From Acidobacteriota bacterium (GTDB lineage Bacteria > Acidobacteriota > Vicinamibacteria > Vicinamibacterales > UBA2999), in the NCBI GenBank assembly GCA_016789705.1, contig JAEUQR010000158.1, positions 1 to 64,000 on the forward strand: a stretch of DNA of 64,000 nt. The letters are read 5' to 3'. Under the pieces are notes generated by a model. It was not told the DNA's origin, made no database searches, and saw nothing but the letters and a program-made list of their open reading frames with translations. The translations under genes and the position numbers were made by a program. Below, in pieces: positions 33,384 through 41,685 of the stretch (its first letter is position 1; every line of letters begins with the position of its first letter).

Positions 33384-33928
33384 AGGTACAACGTGCGGCG
33401 GTGATTGCCGCTGTCGGTGAAGGTATCGACCTTCTCGGGTGTCCAGTCGCCGAACCCGAAGTTGTGGGCGACGATGCGCGTGCCCGGTTTGAGCGTGCGC
33501 GTCAGCACGGGCCGGAGCTTCAGATTGGAGGCGGTGAGCAGGTAGGTCGTGACCACCGTGGCGCTCGACACATCGGTCGTGAGCGCGTCTTCGAGCTTGA
33601 AGGTGACCAGGCCCGACACGCCCTCCTTGCGGGCGTTGGCGTTGGCTTCGGCGATCCGCTGCGGATCGATATCCACGCCGATGCCGCGGGCGCCGTACTT
33701 CTTCGCCGCCGTGATCGGGATGCGGCCATCGCCGCAGCCGAGGTCGATGACCACATCGGTCTTCGACACGCGGGCCAGCGCCAGCATCCGGTCCACCACA
33801 TCCTGCGGCGTCGGGACGTAGGGCGCGAGGTTCGGGGCATCGACCCGCTTCGGGGCCGGCGGGGGCTGGGCGGTGGCCAGCCCGACCGTGACGACGGCAA
33901 GAAGGGACGCGAGGAGGGCCCTGCGCAT
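33353..33928 (-). CDS. Exported SAM-dependent methyltransferase-fold protein
   Basis: A 191-aa protein with a signal peptide (RRALLASLLAVVTVGLATAQ) followed by a class I methyltransferase core: motif I VVIDLGCGDGRIPITAAKKYG near residues 59-79, acidic GVDIDPQRI, and later TYLLTASNLKLRPVLTRTLKPGTRIV. Export of a SAM enzyme is odd because SAM is cytoplasmic; the leader could be an uncleaved anchor. The best start is ATG 33928, with TATCCT (33936-33941) ending 7 nt upstream. Its 3' end overlaps the MutS-like gene start. Confidence 0.82.
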   Translation of the reverse strand: MRRALLASLLAVVTVGLATAQPPPAPKRVDAPNLAPYVPTPQDVVDRMLALARVSKTDVVIDLGCGDGRIPITAAKKYGARGIGVDIDPQRIAEANANARKEGVSGLVTFKLEDALTTDVSSATVVTTYLLTASNLKLRPVLTRTLKPGTRIVAHNFGFGDWTPEKVDTFTDSGNHRRTLYLWTADGIVRP

Positions 33929-33935
33929 GGGCACA

Positions 33936-33941
33936 AGGATA
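33936..33941 (-). promoter_or_regulatory. -10 element TATCCT of the exported methyltransferase gene
   Basis: Minus-strand TATCCT followed by TGTGCCC (7 nt) and ATG 33928; predicted leaderless start. Confidence 0.4.
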
Positions 33942-34094
33942 CAGACAAACCCTCCCGACGGTGCCGGCCGCCGGCCGGGGGACGGTAACCCCCGTCCGGC
34001 ACACGGTTTAGGGGGCGCGGCCCGGTGCAACGGCGGGCAAGCGAAATCCTCGGGATTTTGGCCATTTTCCGTGATCCTCCGGCCTCGGGTCGGC

Positions 34095-34100
34095 TATAAT
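34095..34100 (+). promoter_or_regulatory. -10 element TATAAT of the carD-like gene
   Basis: Consensus TATAAT, 66 nt before the GTG start. The region 17 nt upstream (TGATCC, 34072-34077) is a poor -35. It is the only perfect TATAAT -10 box noted in the window and fits a highly expressed global regulator. Confidence 0.6.
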
Positions 34101-34166
34101 GAATAGGTCTTCGAGGGCAAATTCCCGCCCTTAAAGCGACCTACCCAAACCTGGAACGGGGGCCAC

Positions 34167-34790
34167 GTGTCATTCTCGGTCGGCGACAAGGTCATCTACC
34201 CCAATCACGGGCTCGGCGTCGTAGAGAAGGTCGAAGAAAAGACCATCCTCGGCACCACCTGCGGCTTCTTTCACCTTCGCATCCTCTCGAACGACACGAC
34301 CGTGCTCGTGCCGGTGGCGAACGTCGACAACGTCGGCCTGCGCCGTGCGATCGACGACGACGAGGTGGAGCGGCTGTTCGGCAAGCTCGGCGACGGCAAG
34401 ATCGACAACCACGCGAACTGGAAGGGCCGGTTCAAGGACAACTCCGACAAGATGCGGAGCGGCTCGATCGCCGACATGGCCGACGTGCTGAAGAGCCTCA
34501 CGTTCCTCGCCAAGTCCAAGAGCCTCTCGTTCCGCGAGAAGCGCATGCTCGATCGCGCCAAGTCGCTCATCGTCTCGGAGGTCTCCGAGGTGATGCGCGT
34601 GACGCCGCTCGAGATCGAGACCCGGGTCGAAAAGGCGCTGGAGCAGTGCTTCAGCACCAAGGCCCGCAACACCCAGCGCGCCGAAGCGCGCGCCAAGGCC
34701 GCGCCGCCCGTGAAGACGGCACCGGTCAAGGCGGCGGTGGCCGCGGCCGCGGTGCCGGCGGCGAAGCCCCGGCAGGCTCGCGCGTCGTAA
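34167..34790 (+). CDS. carD: CarD/CdnL-family RNA-polymerase-binding transcription regulator
   Basis: A 207-aa protein. The N-terminal RNA-polymerase-interaction (Tudor-like) domain reads FSVGDKVIYPNHGLGVVEKVEEKTILG..FFHLRILSNDTTVLVPVANVDNVGLRR (residues 3-60). A helical C-terminal domain follows (IADMADVLKSLTFLAKSKSLSFREKRMLDRAKSLIVSEVSEV), as in CarD/CdnL proteins that stabilise open promoter complexes at rRNA and other promoters. An extra Lys/Ala/Pro tail (residues 170-207) could contact DNA. GTG start, strong TATAAT promoter upstream, and a hairpin terminator just after. Confidence 0.93.
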   Translation: MSFSVGDKVIYPNHGLGVVEKVEEKTILGTTCGFFHLRILSNDTTVLVPVANVDNVGLRRAIDDDEVERLFGKLGDGKIDNHANWKGRFKDNSDKMRSGSIADMADVLKSLTFLAKSKSLSFREKRMLDRAKSLIVSEVSEVMRVTPLEIETRVEKALEQCFSTKARNTQRAEARAKAAPPVKTAPVKAAVAAAAVPAAKPRQARAS

Positions 34791-34809
34791 GCGCCGATCT
34801 GTCAGACTG

Positions 34810-34853
34810 GAATGCCCGGCCGGACACACGTCCGTGCCGGGCATTCGTGTTTC
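34810..34853 (+). terminator. Hairpin terminator after the carD-like gene
   Basis: GAATGCCCGGC (34810-34820) pairs perfectly with GCCGGGCATTC (34836-34846). Inside, CGGAC-ACAC-GTCCG extends the stem with a single unpaired T, giving 16 bp. GTGTTTCT follows. It lies 20 nt after the carD stop. Confidence 0.7.
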
Positions 34854-34889
34854 TGCGGTCGTGACCATGTCATTCCCCATGGGGCTCCT

Positions 34890-35636
34890 GTGATCTCGAC
34901 GGCCATTGCGGCCGTGCGCTCGGTCGCCGCCTACGTCGGCGCGGCCCTGTACGTCCTGATAGCCGGGCCGCCCGGCCTGCTGATTGCCATTCCGTTCAAA
35001 TGGAAGGGCCTGCTCTACGTGCTCGGACATGGCGGCGCCGCGCTGGCGCTCGGCCTGGCCGGCATCCGCTACCGGATGAGCGGCCGCGCCAACATCCCGA
35101 AGGGCCGGGCGGTGGTGTTCTGCGCCAACCATCAGAGCAACGTCGATCCGCCGGTGCTGTATCGGGCGCTGCATCCGCGGCTCCACATCCTGTTCAAGGC
35201 GGAGCTGCGCAAGCTGCCGATTCTCGGGCTGGTGATGGAGACCGGCGGCTTCGTGCCGGTGGATCGCGGCAGCCGCGATGCCGCCCTCACGGCGATCGAT
35301 GTGGCGGCCGCCTCCCTCCGCGACGGCAATTCGTTCCTCATCTTCCCCGAAGGCACCCGCAGCAAGACCGATCAGCTCTTGCCCTTCAAGAAGGGCGGCT
35401 TCATCATGGCCATCAAGGCGCAGGCGCCGATCGTGCCGGTGGCGATCACCGGCGGCCGCGCCGCGATGCGCAAGGGCAGTGCGATCGTGCGTCCGGTCAT
35501 GGTCTCGGTGCGGCTGGGCGCGCCCATCGAAACGGCCGGCCGCACCCTGGCCGATCGCGACGCAATCATCGACGAGGTGCGGGGCGCAATCGAAGCGTTG
35601 ATGGCGCAGGGGCCGGTGACGGCCGCCGAGCGCTGA
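34890..35636 (+). CDS. plsC: 1-acyl-sn-glycerol-3-phosphate acyltransferase (PlsC family)
   Basis: A 248-aa membrane enzyme that acylates lysophosphatidic acid to phosphatidic acid in phospholipid synthesis. Two N-terminal hydrophobic segments (AAYVGAALYVLIAGPPGLLIAIPF; GLLYVLGHGGAALALGLAGI), then the catalytic NHQSNVDPP (HX4D), the FKAELRKLPILG and GGFVPVDRG blocks, and FPEGTRSKT, which binds the glycerol phosphate. GTG 34890 is chosen because it starts directly before the first hydrophobic segment; an upstream ATG at 34812 would run through the terminator hairpin. The DUF4126 gene follows after 15 nt. Confidence 0.92.
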   Translation: MISTAIAAVRSVAAYVGAALYVLIAGPPGLLIAIPFKWKGLLYVLGHGGAALALGLAGIRYRMSGRANIPKGRAVVFCANHQSNVDPPVLYRALHPRLHILFKAELRKLPILGLVMETGGFVPVDRGSRDAALTAIDVAAASLRDGNSFLIFPEGTRSKTDQLLPFKKGGFIMAIKAQAPIVPVAITGGRAAMRKGSAIVRPVMVSVRLGAPIETAGRTLADRDAIIDEVRGAIEALMAQGPVTAAER

Positions 35637-35651
35637 GCGGGAGGAGGGGTC

Positions 35652-36230
35652 GTGGACCTGCTCGTCACAGCCGGGCGCACGCTGGGCTTCTCGCTGGCCG
35701 CGGGCGTCAACCTCTACGCCACGGTCGCCATGCTCGGCCTGGCGACGCGCCTCGGCGTCGTGCGGTTGCCGCCGCAGTTCGCGGTCTTCGACAACCCGTG
35801 GGTGATCGGGATCGCGCTCGCCCTCTACGTCGTCGAGTTCGTGGCCGACAAGGTGCCGTGGGTCGACACGCTGTGGGACACGGCGCATACGCTCGTCCGG
35901 CCGCTCGGCGGCGCCCTCATCGCGGTGTCGACCCTGGGTGAGGCGGCGCCGTGGATCCAGGGCCTCGTCGCCGTGCTCGGCGGCACGGTCGCTGCCGGCG
36001 GGCACCTGACGAAGGCGGGCACGCGTGCGGCCGTGAACGTGAGTCCGGAGCCGTTCACGAACTGGGCGCTCAGCCTCGCTGGCGATGTCTTCGTGCTGGG
36101 GCTCGGCGCGCTCGCGCTGGCCTATCCGGTGGCCGCGCTCGTCGTCACGCTCGTGTGCCTGACGTGCATCGTGCTGCTGCTGCGCTGGCTGATTGGCTGG
36201 GTACGGCGCGCCGCCTCACCACCGCCGTAG
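35652..36230 (+). CDS. DUF4126 family membrane protein
   Basis: A 192-aa integral membrane protein with about 5 helices: LGFSLAAGVNLYATVAMLGLATRLG, WVIGIALALYVVEFVADKVPWVDTLWD, GALIAVSTLG..IQGLVAVLGGTVAAGGHLTKAGTRAAVNVSPEPFTNWALSLAGDVFVLGLGALAL, and a C-terminal LVVTLVCLTCIVLLLRWLIGW. The DTLWD and TRAAVNVSPEP motifs are typical of DUF4126. No function is established. GTG start with a strong GGGAGGAGGGG ribosome-binding site; probably co-transcribed with plsC. Confidence 0.88.
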   Translation: MDLLVTAGRTLGFSLAAGVNLYATVAMLGLATRLGVVRLPPQFAVFDNPWVIGIALALYVVEFVADKVPWVDTLWDTAHTLVRPLGGALIAVSTLGEAAPWIQGLVAVLGGTVAAGGHLTKAGTRAAVNVSPEPFTNWALSLAGDVFVLGLGALALAYPVAALVVTLVCLTCIVLLLRWLIGWVRRAASPPP

Positions 36231-36331
36231 CGCCGGGAACCGGAGTCCACACGGGGAGTCCGAAGCCCGGTGGACGGCCGGCCCGCGTCCGGACACCGTC
36301 CCGGAGCTACCATAGGCCCAAGGTCGCCGTC

Positions 36332-38416
36332 GTGCATCACCCGCATCGCGTCTCCCCCCACGTCCTCGTGCTGCTGGCGAGCGCGTGGCTGCTTGCCGCC
36401 GCCGCCGGCCCGCGGGCGCAGGAACCCCGCTTCCGCGGCGGGGCCAACCTCGTGCGCCTCGACGTCTACGCGACGATGAACGGGACGGCCCTCACGGATC
36501 TGACCGCGGCGGACTTCGAGGTCTTCGAGGACAACGCGCCGCAGACCGTGTCGTCGTTCGAGTTCGTGCATGCCCGCGGGCCGGCGCCGGCAGCCGCGCC
36601 TACCGAGCCGAACTCGGTCGGCGAGATGCGCTCGCGCGCGTCGCAGCCCGATGCCCGCGCGTTCGTGCTCTTCCTCGACACGCTGCACGTGCAGGTCGAG
36701 GGCTCGTACCACGCCGCCAACCCGGTGGCGGGACTGCTCGAACGCATCATCGGCGCCGATGACCTCATCGGCGTGATGACGCCGGAGATGTCGGCCCGCA
36801 ACATGACCTTCTCGCCGCGCACCGGCCCGGTGGGCGACCTGCTGCGTGCCAACTGGACCTGGGGCGAACGCGGCGCCGTGACGCCGACCGATCCGCGCGA
36901 GAACGACCTCAGGCTCTGTTATCCGGACGCCTTCGGCGAGGCCGGCATCGCGAAGGCCGTGATCGAGCGGCGCCGCGAACAGAAGGTGCTGCGCGCGCTC
37001 GAAGACCTCATCAATCATCTCGAAGGCTTGCGCGACGAGCGCACGTTCGTCCTGCTGCTCACGGAAGGCTGGACGCTGCCGCGCGCTGACGAGCAGCTCG
37101 CGCGCCCGCTCGAGGGAGCGCCCGTGCCAGGCAGTCCCGCACCGATTGGTGTGACCGCAAATGGGCGGCTGAGCGCGGCCAACTCCGATGCCTCGCTCAT
37201 CGTGTCGTGTGATCGGGAGCGCTCTCTGCTGGCGCTGGCCGATCTGACAATGGAATTCGAGCAGCTCATGCAGCGCGCCAATCGCGCCAACGTGAGCTTC
37301 TATCCGATCGATCCGCGCGGCCTTGTCGTGTTCGACGATCCAATCGGTCCGGTGCGCCCGGCGCCGATGGCACTCGATCGAGAGCGGCTCACCGCCCGCC
37401 AGAACGCGCTGCGGCGCGTCGCCGACGAGACCGACGGCGTCGTCGTGCTCAACACGGCGATCGACAAGGCGCTGCCGCGCCTCATGACCGACATCGGCTC
37501 CTACTACCTGCTCGGCTACGTCTCGACCAACACGAAACTCGACGGGCGGTACCGCCGGCTGACGGTGCGCGTGAAGCGGCCCGGTGTCACCGTGCGCGCG
37601 CGGCCCGGGTATCTCGCGCCGTCGGCGGCGGAGATGGCCGCGGCACAGGCGCCGGCCGCTTCGGGCAGCGGCCGCTCAGCGACGCCCGCGGCATCGGCCT
37701 CGATCACCGACGCGCTGTCGCGGTTGCCGGTGAGCCGCCGGCCACCGGCCATACATCTGCAGGCCTCGGGCGGGCCGGGCGGCCTGGCCGTCACCATGGA
37801 ACTCGACCGCGTGACCGCGGCCTTGCCCGACTGGGCGAAGGGCGGACGCCTCGCCGTGGCGGTGGAGCCGGCGGATCGCGGCGCCGGCGCGCGCGTCCAC
37901 GTGACGACCGCGCTCGCCGCCGGCAGGCGCGTCGGCACCGTGCGGCTGCCGGAGGGCGACGGCACGGCGCTGGCACCCGGCCGCTATCAGGTGCGCGTCG
38001 AAGCGCTGGCGGAGGGGGCGCGCACACCGGTCGTCGTCTCGACCACGGTGGACGTGCCGGCCGGCACCGCGCTCCTCGGCTCGGCGCTGCTGGCGACGCG
38101 CCGCGGGCCGGGGACCGGCCGCTCCTTCGAACCTACGGCCGACTCGCGGTTCCGGCGCATCGAGCGCCTGCAGGCCGAGGTGGCGCGCATCGATGCCGCG
38201 GCCGCCGTGACCGGGCGTCTTCTGAACCGGGCCGGTCAGGTGATGCAGGTGCCGGTGGCCATCAGCGAGCGGCCGGCGTCCGGCGCGCAGCCGGCGACCA
38301 TCGTGGCCGAGATCAGCCTGGCGCCGCTCGCCGCCGGCGAGTACGTGCTCGAACTCACCGCCACGAGCGGCGAGCGCAGCGAATCGCGCACCTACGCGAT
38401 TCGCATGGTGCCTTAG
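36332..38416 (+). CDS. Secreted VWFA-related domain protein
   Basis: A 694-aa exported protein of the VWFA-related type abundant in Acidobacteriota. Signal peptide VSPHVLVLLASAWLLAAAAGPRAQ; an N-terminal strand-rich segment VRLDVYATMNGTALTDLTAADFEVFEDNAPQTVSSFEFV; a VWA-like domain with FVLFLDTLHVQ (a partial MIDAS; the usual DxSxS reads DTLHV), LIGVMTP, FVLLLTEG, SFYPIDPRGL and SYYLLGYVSTNTKLDGRYRRLTVRVKRPG. The C-terminal third is beta-rich. GTG 36332 is the only start placed before the signal peptide. Its last 4 nt overlap the convergent OPT gene. Confidence 0.85.
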   Translation: MHHPHRVSPHVLVLLASAWLLAAAAGPRAQEPRFRGGANLVRLDVYATMNGTALTDLTAADFEVFEDNAPQTVSSFEFVHARGPAPAAAPTEPNSVGEMRSRASQPDARAFVLFLDTLHVQVEGSYHAANPVAGLLERIIGADDLIGVMTPEMSARNMTFSPRTGPVGDLLRANWTWGERGAVTPTDPRENDLRLCYPDAFGEAGIAKAVIERRREQKVLRALEDLINHLEGLRDERTFVLLLTEGWTLPRADEQLARPLEGAPVPGSPAPIGVTANGRLSAANSDASLIVSCDRERSLLALADLTMEFEQLMQRANRANVSFYPIDPRGLVVFDDPIGPVRPAPMALDRERLTARQNALRRVADETDGVVVLNTAIDKALPRLMTDIGSYYLLGYVSTNTKLDGRYRRLTVRVKRPGVTVRARPGYLAPSAAEMAAAQAPAASGSGRSATPAASASITDALSRLPVSRRPPAIHLQASGGPGGLAVTMELDRVTAALPDWAKGGRLAVAVEPADRGAGARVHVTTALAAGRRVGTVRLPEGDGTALAPGRYQVRVEALAEGARTPVVVSTTVDVPAGTALLGSALLATRRGPGTGRSFEPTADSRFRRIERLQAEVARIDAAAAVTGRLLNRAGQVMQVPVAISERPASGAQPATIVAEISLAPLAAGEYVLELTATSGERSESRTYAIRMVP

Positions 38417-40410
38417 TCCACCGTGCGCTGGCCGGCGCGCGCCAGGATCACGGCGAGCATCAGGAACAGGCCGGCGCCGAAGAGGTGGCCCGACGCGCCT
38501 TCCGCGTGCAGGAAGGGGAGCGCGTTGCCCACGGCCTGCAGCGACGACAGGACCTGATACCCCTGCTGTTCGAGGCCGACCAGCACCGCGAACAGGATGC
38601 CGGCGAGCGAGCCGCCGGCGATGAGGCCGGAGCTGAAGAGTGTGCCGGCGCTGATGTCGGAATCCTGCGTGACGCCGGTCTTCCGTTCCACGAACCAGCG
38701 CACGAGACCCCCGATGAAGATCGGCGCGGTCGTCGCGATCGGCAGGTAGGCGCCCACCGCGAACGACAGCGAGTGGATGCCGCAGAGTTCGAGCGTCACG
38801 GCGATGAAGACGCCGACGAGCACGAGGCCCCATGGCAGGTTCTGCGAGAGCAGGCCCTGGATGAGCGTGGCCATGAGCGTCGCCTGCGGCGCCGCCACGT
38901 CTTTCGAGCCGATGCCGAACACCTGGTGCATGTAGAGCACCGTCAGTCCGATGATGAAGGCCGACGTCACGACGCCGATGGCGAGCCCGAGCTGCTGGTA
39001 GTAGGGCGTGGCGCCCACGAGATAGCCGGTCTTGAGGTCCTGCGACGTGTTGCCGGCATTCGCCGCCGCGATGCAGACGATGGCGCCCACCGCAAGGGCC
39101 ACCGGCGCGTAGACATCACCTGTCCAGCCGAGCGTCACGAAGATGAGGCACGTGATGATGAGCGTGGCGATGGTCATGCCCGAAATCGGGTTCGACGAAC
39201 TGCCGATGAGCCCGGTGATGCGCGAGGCCACGGTGGCGAAGAAGAAGCCGAAGAGCACGATCAGGATCGAGACGAGCACGTTGCCCTGCGTCGGCAGGCC
39301 CGGCGTCACCGCAAGGAACACGGCCAGCAGCAGTGAGCCGACGAGCACAACCATGATCGGCATGTCGCGTTCGGTGCGCAGCGGCGCCGCGCCGGTCGAG
39401 GCGCCGAAGCCCTTCAGTCCGTCGCGGGCCGACGCGACGATCGTCGGCAGCGTGCGGGCGAGCGTGATGAGCCCGGCGGCCAGCACGGCGCCGGCGCCGA
39501 TGTAGCGGATGTAGGCGCTCCAGATCTGGCCGGGGCCCATCTCCGAGATGAGGAACGGCTGGCCGGTGGCCGGGTTGTTCGCGAAGTTCGGATGGATCGG
39601 CGGGAACGGCGCCGGAATGGCCGCGCCGAGCAGCGACAGGAGCGGCAGCAGCACGAGCCACGACAACACGCCGCCGGCGAACATGGTGCCGGCGATGCGC
39701 GGGCCGATGACGTAGCCGACGCCCATGTACTCGGGCGAGATGTCGACGTTGAGCGTGGCGTTCGGGAACTGGCTCGACCGCGGCATCGAGTAGCCGACTT
39801 CCGCGAGGAAGAGATTGAAGATGCCGGAGAGGGACTTCCAGAGCGCGCCGATGCCGAGGCCGCCGAACACCAGGCTCGCCAGCTTGCCGCCGCGTTCACC
39901 GGCGACGAGCACTTCCGCGCAGGCCGTGCCTTCGGGGTAGGGGAGCACGCCGTGTTCCTTGACGATGAGCGCGCGGCGCAGCGGCACCATCATCAGCACG
40001 CCGAGGATGCCGCCGGCGAACGCCAGCATCGTGATCTGCGTGTAGCTGAAGTATTTCGGCCCCTCGGGGACGAGGAAGATGAGGGCCGGGATGGTGAACA
40101 CCACCCCGCCGGCCACCGATTCGCCGGCCGAGCCGATCGTCTGCACGATGTTGTTCTCGAGGATGGTCGAACCCCCGAACCGCTTCAGCACCGAGATGGC
40201 GAGCACGGCAATCGGAATCGATGCCGAGACCGTGAGCCCGGCCCTGAGGCCCAGATAGACCGTGGAGGCGCCGAAGAGCAGGCCGAAGAGCACGCCGAGG
40301 ATGATGGCCTTGGCGGTGAACTCGGCCATCGACTGGCTGGCAGGCACGTAGGGCGTGAACACCTTCGGGGCGGCGGCGCCCGGTCCGGGCGGCGTGGAGG
40401 TTTGAGCCAT
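38413..40410 (-). CDS. OPT-family oligopeptide transporter
   Basis: A 665-aa polytopic inner-membrane transporter of the OPT family (oligopeptides or metal chelates). About 14-16 hydrophobic segments include AIILGVLFGLLFGASTVYLGLRAGLTVSASIPIAVLAISVLK. Family blocks are ILENNIVQTIGSAGESVAGGVVFTIPALIF (residues 78-107), PYPEGTACAEVLVAGERGG and NAGNTSQDLKTGYLVGATPYYQQ. The start MAQTSTPPGPG at 40410 sets a short soluble N-terminus; the long upstream open frame is not coding. It is divergent from rex, sharing an 81-nt gap. Confidence 0.92.
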   Translation of the reverse strand: MAQTSTPPGPGAAAPKVFTPYVPASQSMAEFTAKAIILGVLFGLLFGASTVYLGLRAGLTVSASIPIAVLAISVLKRFGGSTILENNIVQTIGSAGESVAGGVVFTIPALIFLVPEGPKYFSYTQITMLAFAGGILGVLMMVPLRRALIVKEHGVLPYPEGTACAEVLVAGERGGKLASLVFGGLGIGALWKSLSGIFNLFLAEVGYSMPRSSQFPNATLNVDISPEYMGVGYVIGPRIAGTMFAGGVLSWLVLLPLLSLLGAAIPAPFPPIHPNFANNPATGQPFLISEMGPGQIWSAYIRYIGAGAVLAAGLITLARTLPTIVASARDGLKGFGASTGAAPLRTERDMPIMVVLVGSLLLAVFLAVTPGLPTQGNVLVSILIVLFGFFFATVASRITGLIGSSSNPISGMTIATLIITCLIFVTLGWTGDVYAPVALAVGAIVCIAAANAGNTSQDLKTGYLVGATPYYQQLGLAIGVVTSAFIIGLTVLYMHQVFGIGSKDVAAPQATLMATLIQGLLSQNLPWGLVLVGVFIAVTLELCGIHSLSFAVGAYLPIATTAPIFIGGLVRWFVERKTGVTQDSDISAGTLFSSGLIAGGSLAGILFAVLVGLEQQGYQVLSSLQAVGNALPFLHAEGASGHLFGAGLFLMLAVILARAGQRTVD

Positions 40411-40452
40411 AGGCCGGGATGGTAACGCAGGACCGGCAGGGGGCCGTGAGGC

Positions 40453-40481
40453 TTTACCGGCTTGACCCTTTGCCGTATCCT
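40453..40481 (+). promoter_or_regulatory. Promoter of the rex operon
   Basis: -35 TTTACC (40453-40458), a 17-nt spacer and -10 TATCCT (40476-40481), ending 10 nt before the GTG start. This is one of the few promoters here with a recognisable -35. TSS is predicted near 40488, giving an almost leaderless mRNA. Confidence 0.45.
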
Positions 40482-40491
40482 GACGAGGCTT

Positions 40492-41157
40492 GTGAATTCG
40501 AAGAACAAGCGGAAGGCCGCCGCCGAGCAGGTGTCGGAACTCACGACAGGCCGCCTCTCCGTCTATCTCCGCTGCCTCAACCAGCTCGAAGCCGACGGGG
40601 TCGAGACCATCTCGTCCCAGACGCTGGCCGAGCGCTTTCACCTGAACGCCGCCCAGATCCGCAAGGACCTGGCGTATTTCGGCGAATTCGGCGTGCGTGG
40701 CGTCGGCTATTACGTCAAGGATCTGAAACTGCACCTGCGGCAGATCCTCGGCCTCGACCGCCGCCTGAAGGTGGCAGTGATGGGCGCCGGCAATCTCGGC
40801 ATGGCCCTCGCCGATTACCCGGGGTTCCGCCGCGAAGGTTTCGAGATCGTCGCCATGTTCGACAGCGCCGATGGCAAGATCGGCGACGAGTCGCGAGGGG
40901 GCGTGCCGATCTACGACGTGCGTGACATCCGCAAGGTGCTGAAGAAGGAGCGGGTCGACATCGTCGTGCTGGCGGTGCCGGCCGAGGCCGCCCAGCACGT
41001 GCTCGACCAGGTGGCCGGCAGCGGCGTGAAGGCCGTGCTCAACTTCTCCCCCGGCACGCTGCGCGTGCCGGAAGGCATCAAGCTCAAGAGCGTCGACCTG
41101 ACCGTCTCGCTCGAGAGCCTTTCGTTCTACCTGGCGCAGGGCGACCCCACGTCCTGA
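40492..41157 (+). CDS. rex: Redox-sensing transcriptional repressor Rex
   Basis: A 221-aa NADH/NAD+-sensing repressor. N-terminal winged helix TTGRLSVYLRCLNQLEADGVETISSQTLAERFHLNAAQIRKDLAYFGEFGVRGVGY (residues 18-73), then a Rossmann domain with GAGNLGMALADYPGF (NADH binding) and a C-terminal swapped helix LESLSFYLAQGD. Rex normally represses fermentation and respiration genes when NADH is low. GTG 40492 is preferred over the ATG upstream, since GAGG lies 5 nt before it and the promoter lies inside the longer frame. It heads a compact unit with moaC (21-nt gap). Confidence 0.95.
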   Translation: MNSKNKRKAAAEQVSELTTGRLSVYLRCLNQLEADGVETISSQTLAERFHLNAAQIRKDLAYFGEFGVRGVGYYVKDLKLHLRQILGLDRRLKVAVMGAGNLGMALADYPGFRREGFEIVAMFDSADGKIGDESRGGVPIYDVRDIRKVLKKERVDIVVLAVPAEAAQHVLDQVAGSGVKAVLNFSPGTLRVPEGIKLKSVDLTVSLESLSFYLAQGDPTS

Positions 41158-41178
41158 CCGCCGCCCCGAGGAGGGCGC

Positions 41179-41685
41179 ATGCCGATACCCGCGCGACTGA
41201 CCCACGCTGATGCCGACGGCCGCCTGCGCATGGTGGACGTCGGCGCCAAGGCCGTGACCGAACGCGAGGCCGTGGCGTCGGGCCACGTCGCCCTCGCGGC
41301 CGCGACCCGGCGCGCGGTGCGCGGCGGGCGGCTGAAGAAGGGCGATCCGCTGCAGGCGGCGCGGCTGGCCGGCGTGATGGCCGCCAAGCGCACGTCCGAT
41401 CTCATCCCGCTCTGCCATCCGCTGGTGCTCACCGGCATCGACGTGGAGCTCTCGCACACGCCGCGCGGCATCGGCATCCGCGCCGCCGTGCGCACCCAGG
41501 GACAGACCGGCGTCGAGATGGAGGCGCTGGCCGCCGTGTCGGTCGCCGCGCTCACCGTCTACGACATGCTCAAGGCCATCGACAAGGAGATGGTGATCGA
41601 GGACGTGCGGCTCGAGGAAAAGCGCGGCGGGCGCTCCGGCCACTACCGGCGTGTGACACGCCCGGCACGGAGCCGCACGCGGTGA
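41179..41685 (+). CDS. moaC: Cyclic pyranopterin monophosphate synthase MoaC
   Basis: A 168-aa enzyme of molybdenum cofactor synthesis, acting after MoaA to form cyclic pyranopterin monophosphate. Family motifs: [37 protein letters not shown] (with the catalytic-site Lys and His), [26 protein letters not shown] and [15 protein letters not shown]. Full length. It is in an operon with rex and overlaps the dehydrogenase gene by 4 nt (GTGA). moaA and other moa genes are not in the window; a Mo-enzyme gene lies at 6.9-8.9 kb. Confidence 0.96.
   Translation: MPIPARLTHADADGRLRMVDVGAKAVTEREAVASGHVALAAATRRAVRGGRLKKGDPLQAARLAGVMAAKRTSDLIPLCHPLVLTGIDVELSHTPRGIGIRAAVRTQGQTGVEMEALAAVSVAALTVYDMLKAIDKEMVIEDVRLEEKRGGRSGHYRRVTRPARSRTR

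Noticed and set aside
40490-40508. Rex operator (TTGTGAA-N-TTCACAA type) at the rex start
   Set aside because: Only TTGT and ACAA outer arms match; the inner bases do not, so it is mentioned only as a weak possibility.
40411-41643. N-terminal extension of the OPT transporter of about 400 residues
   Set aside because: It is antisense to rex and moaC and has low-complexity His/Gly/Arg composition; the OPT family starts near 40410.
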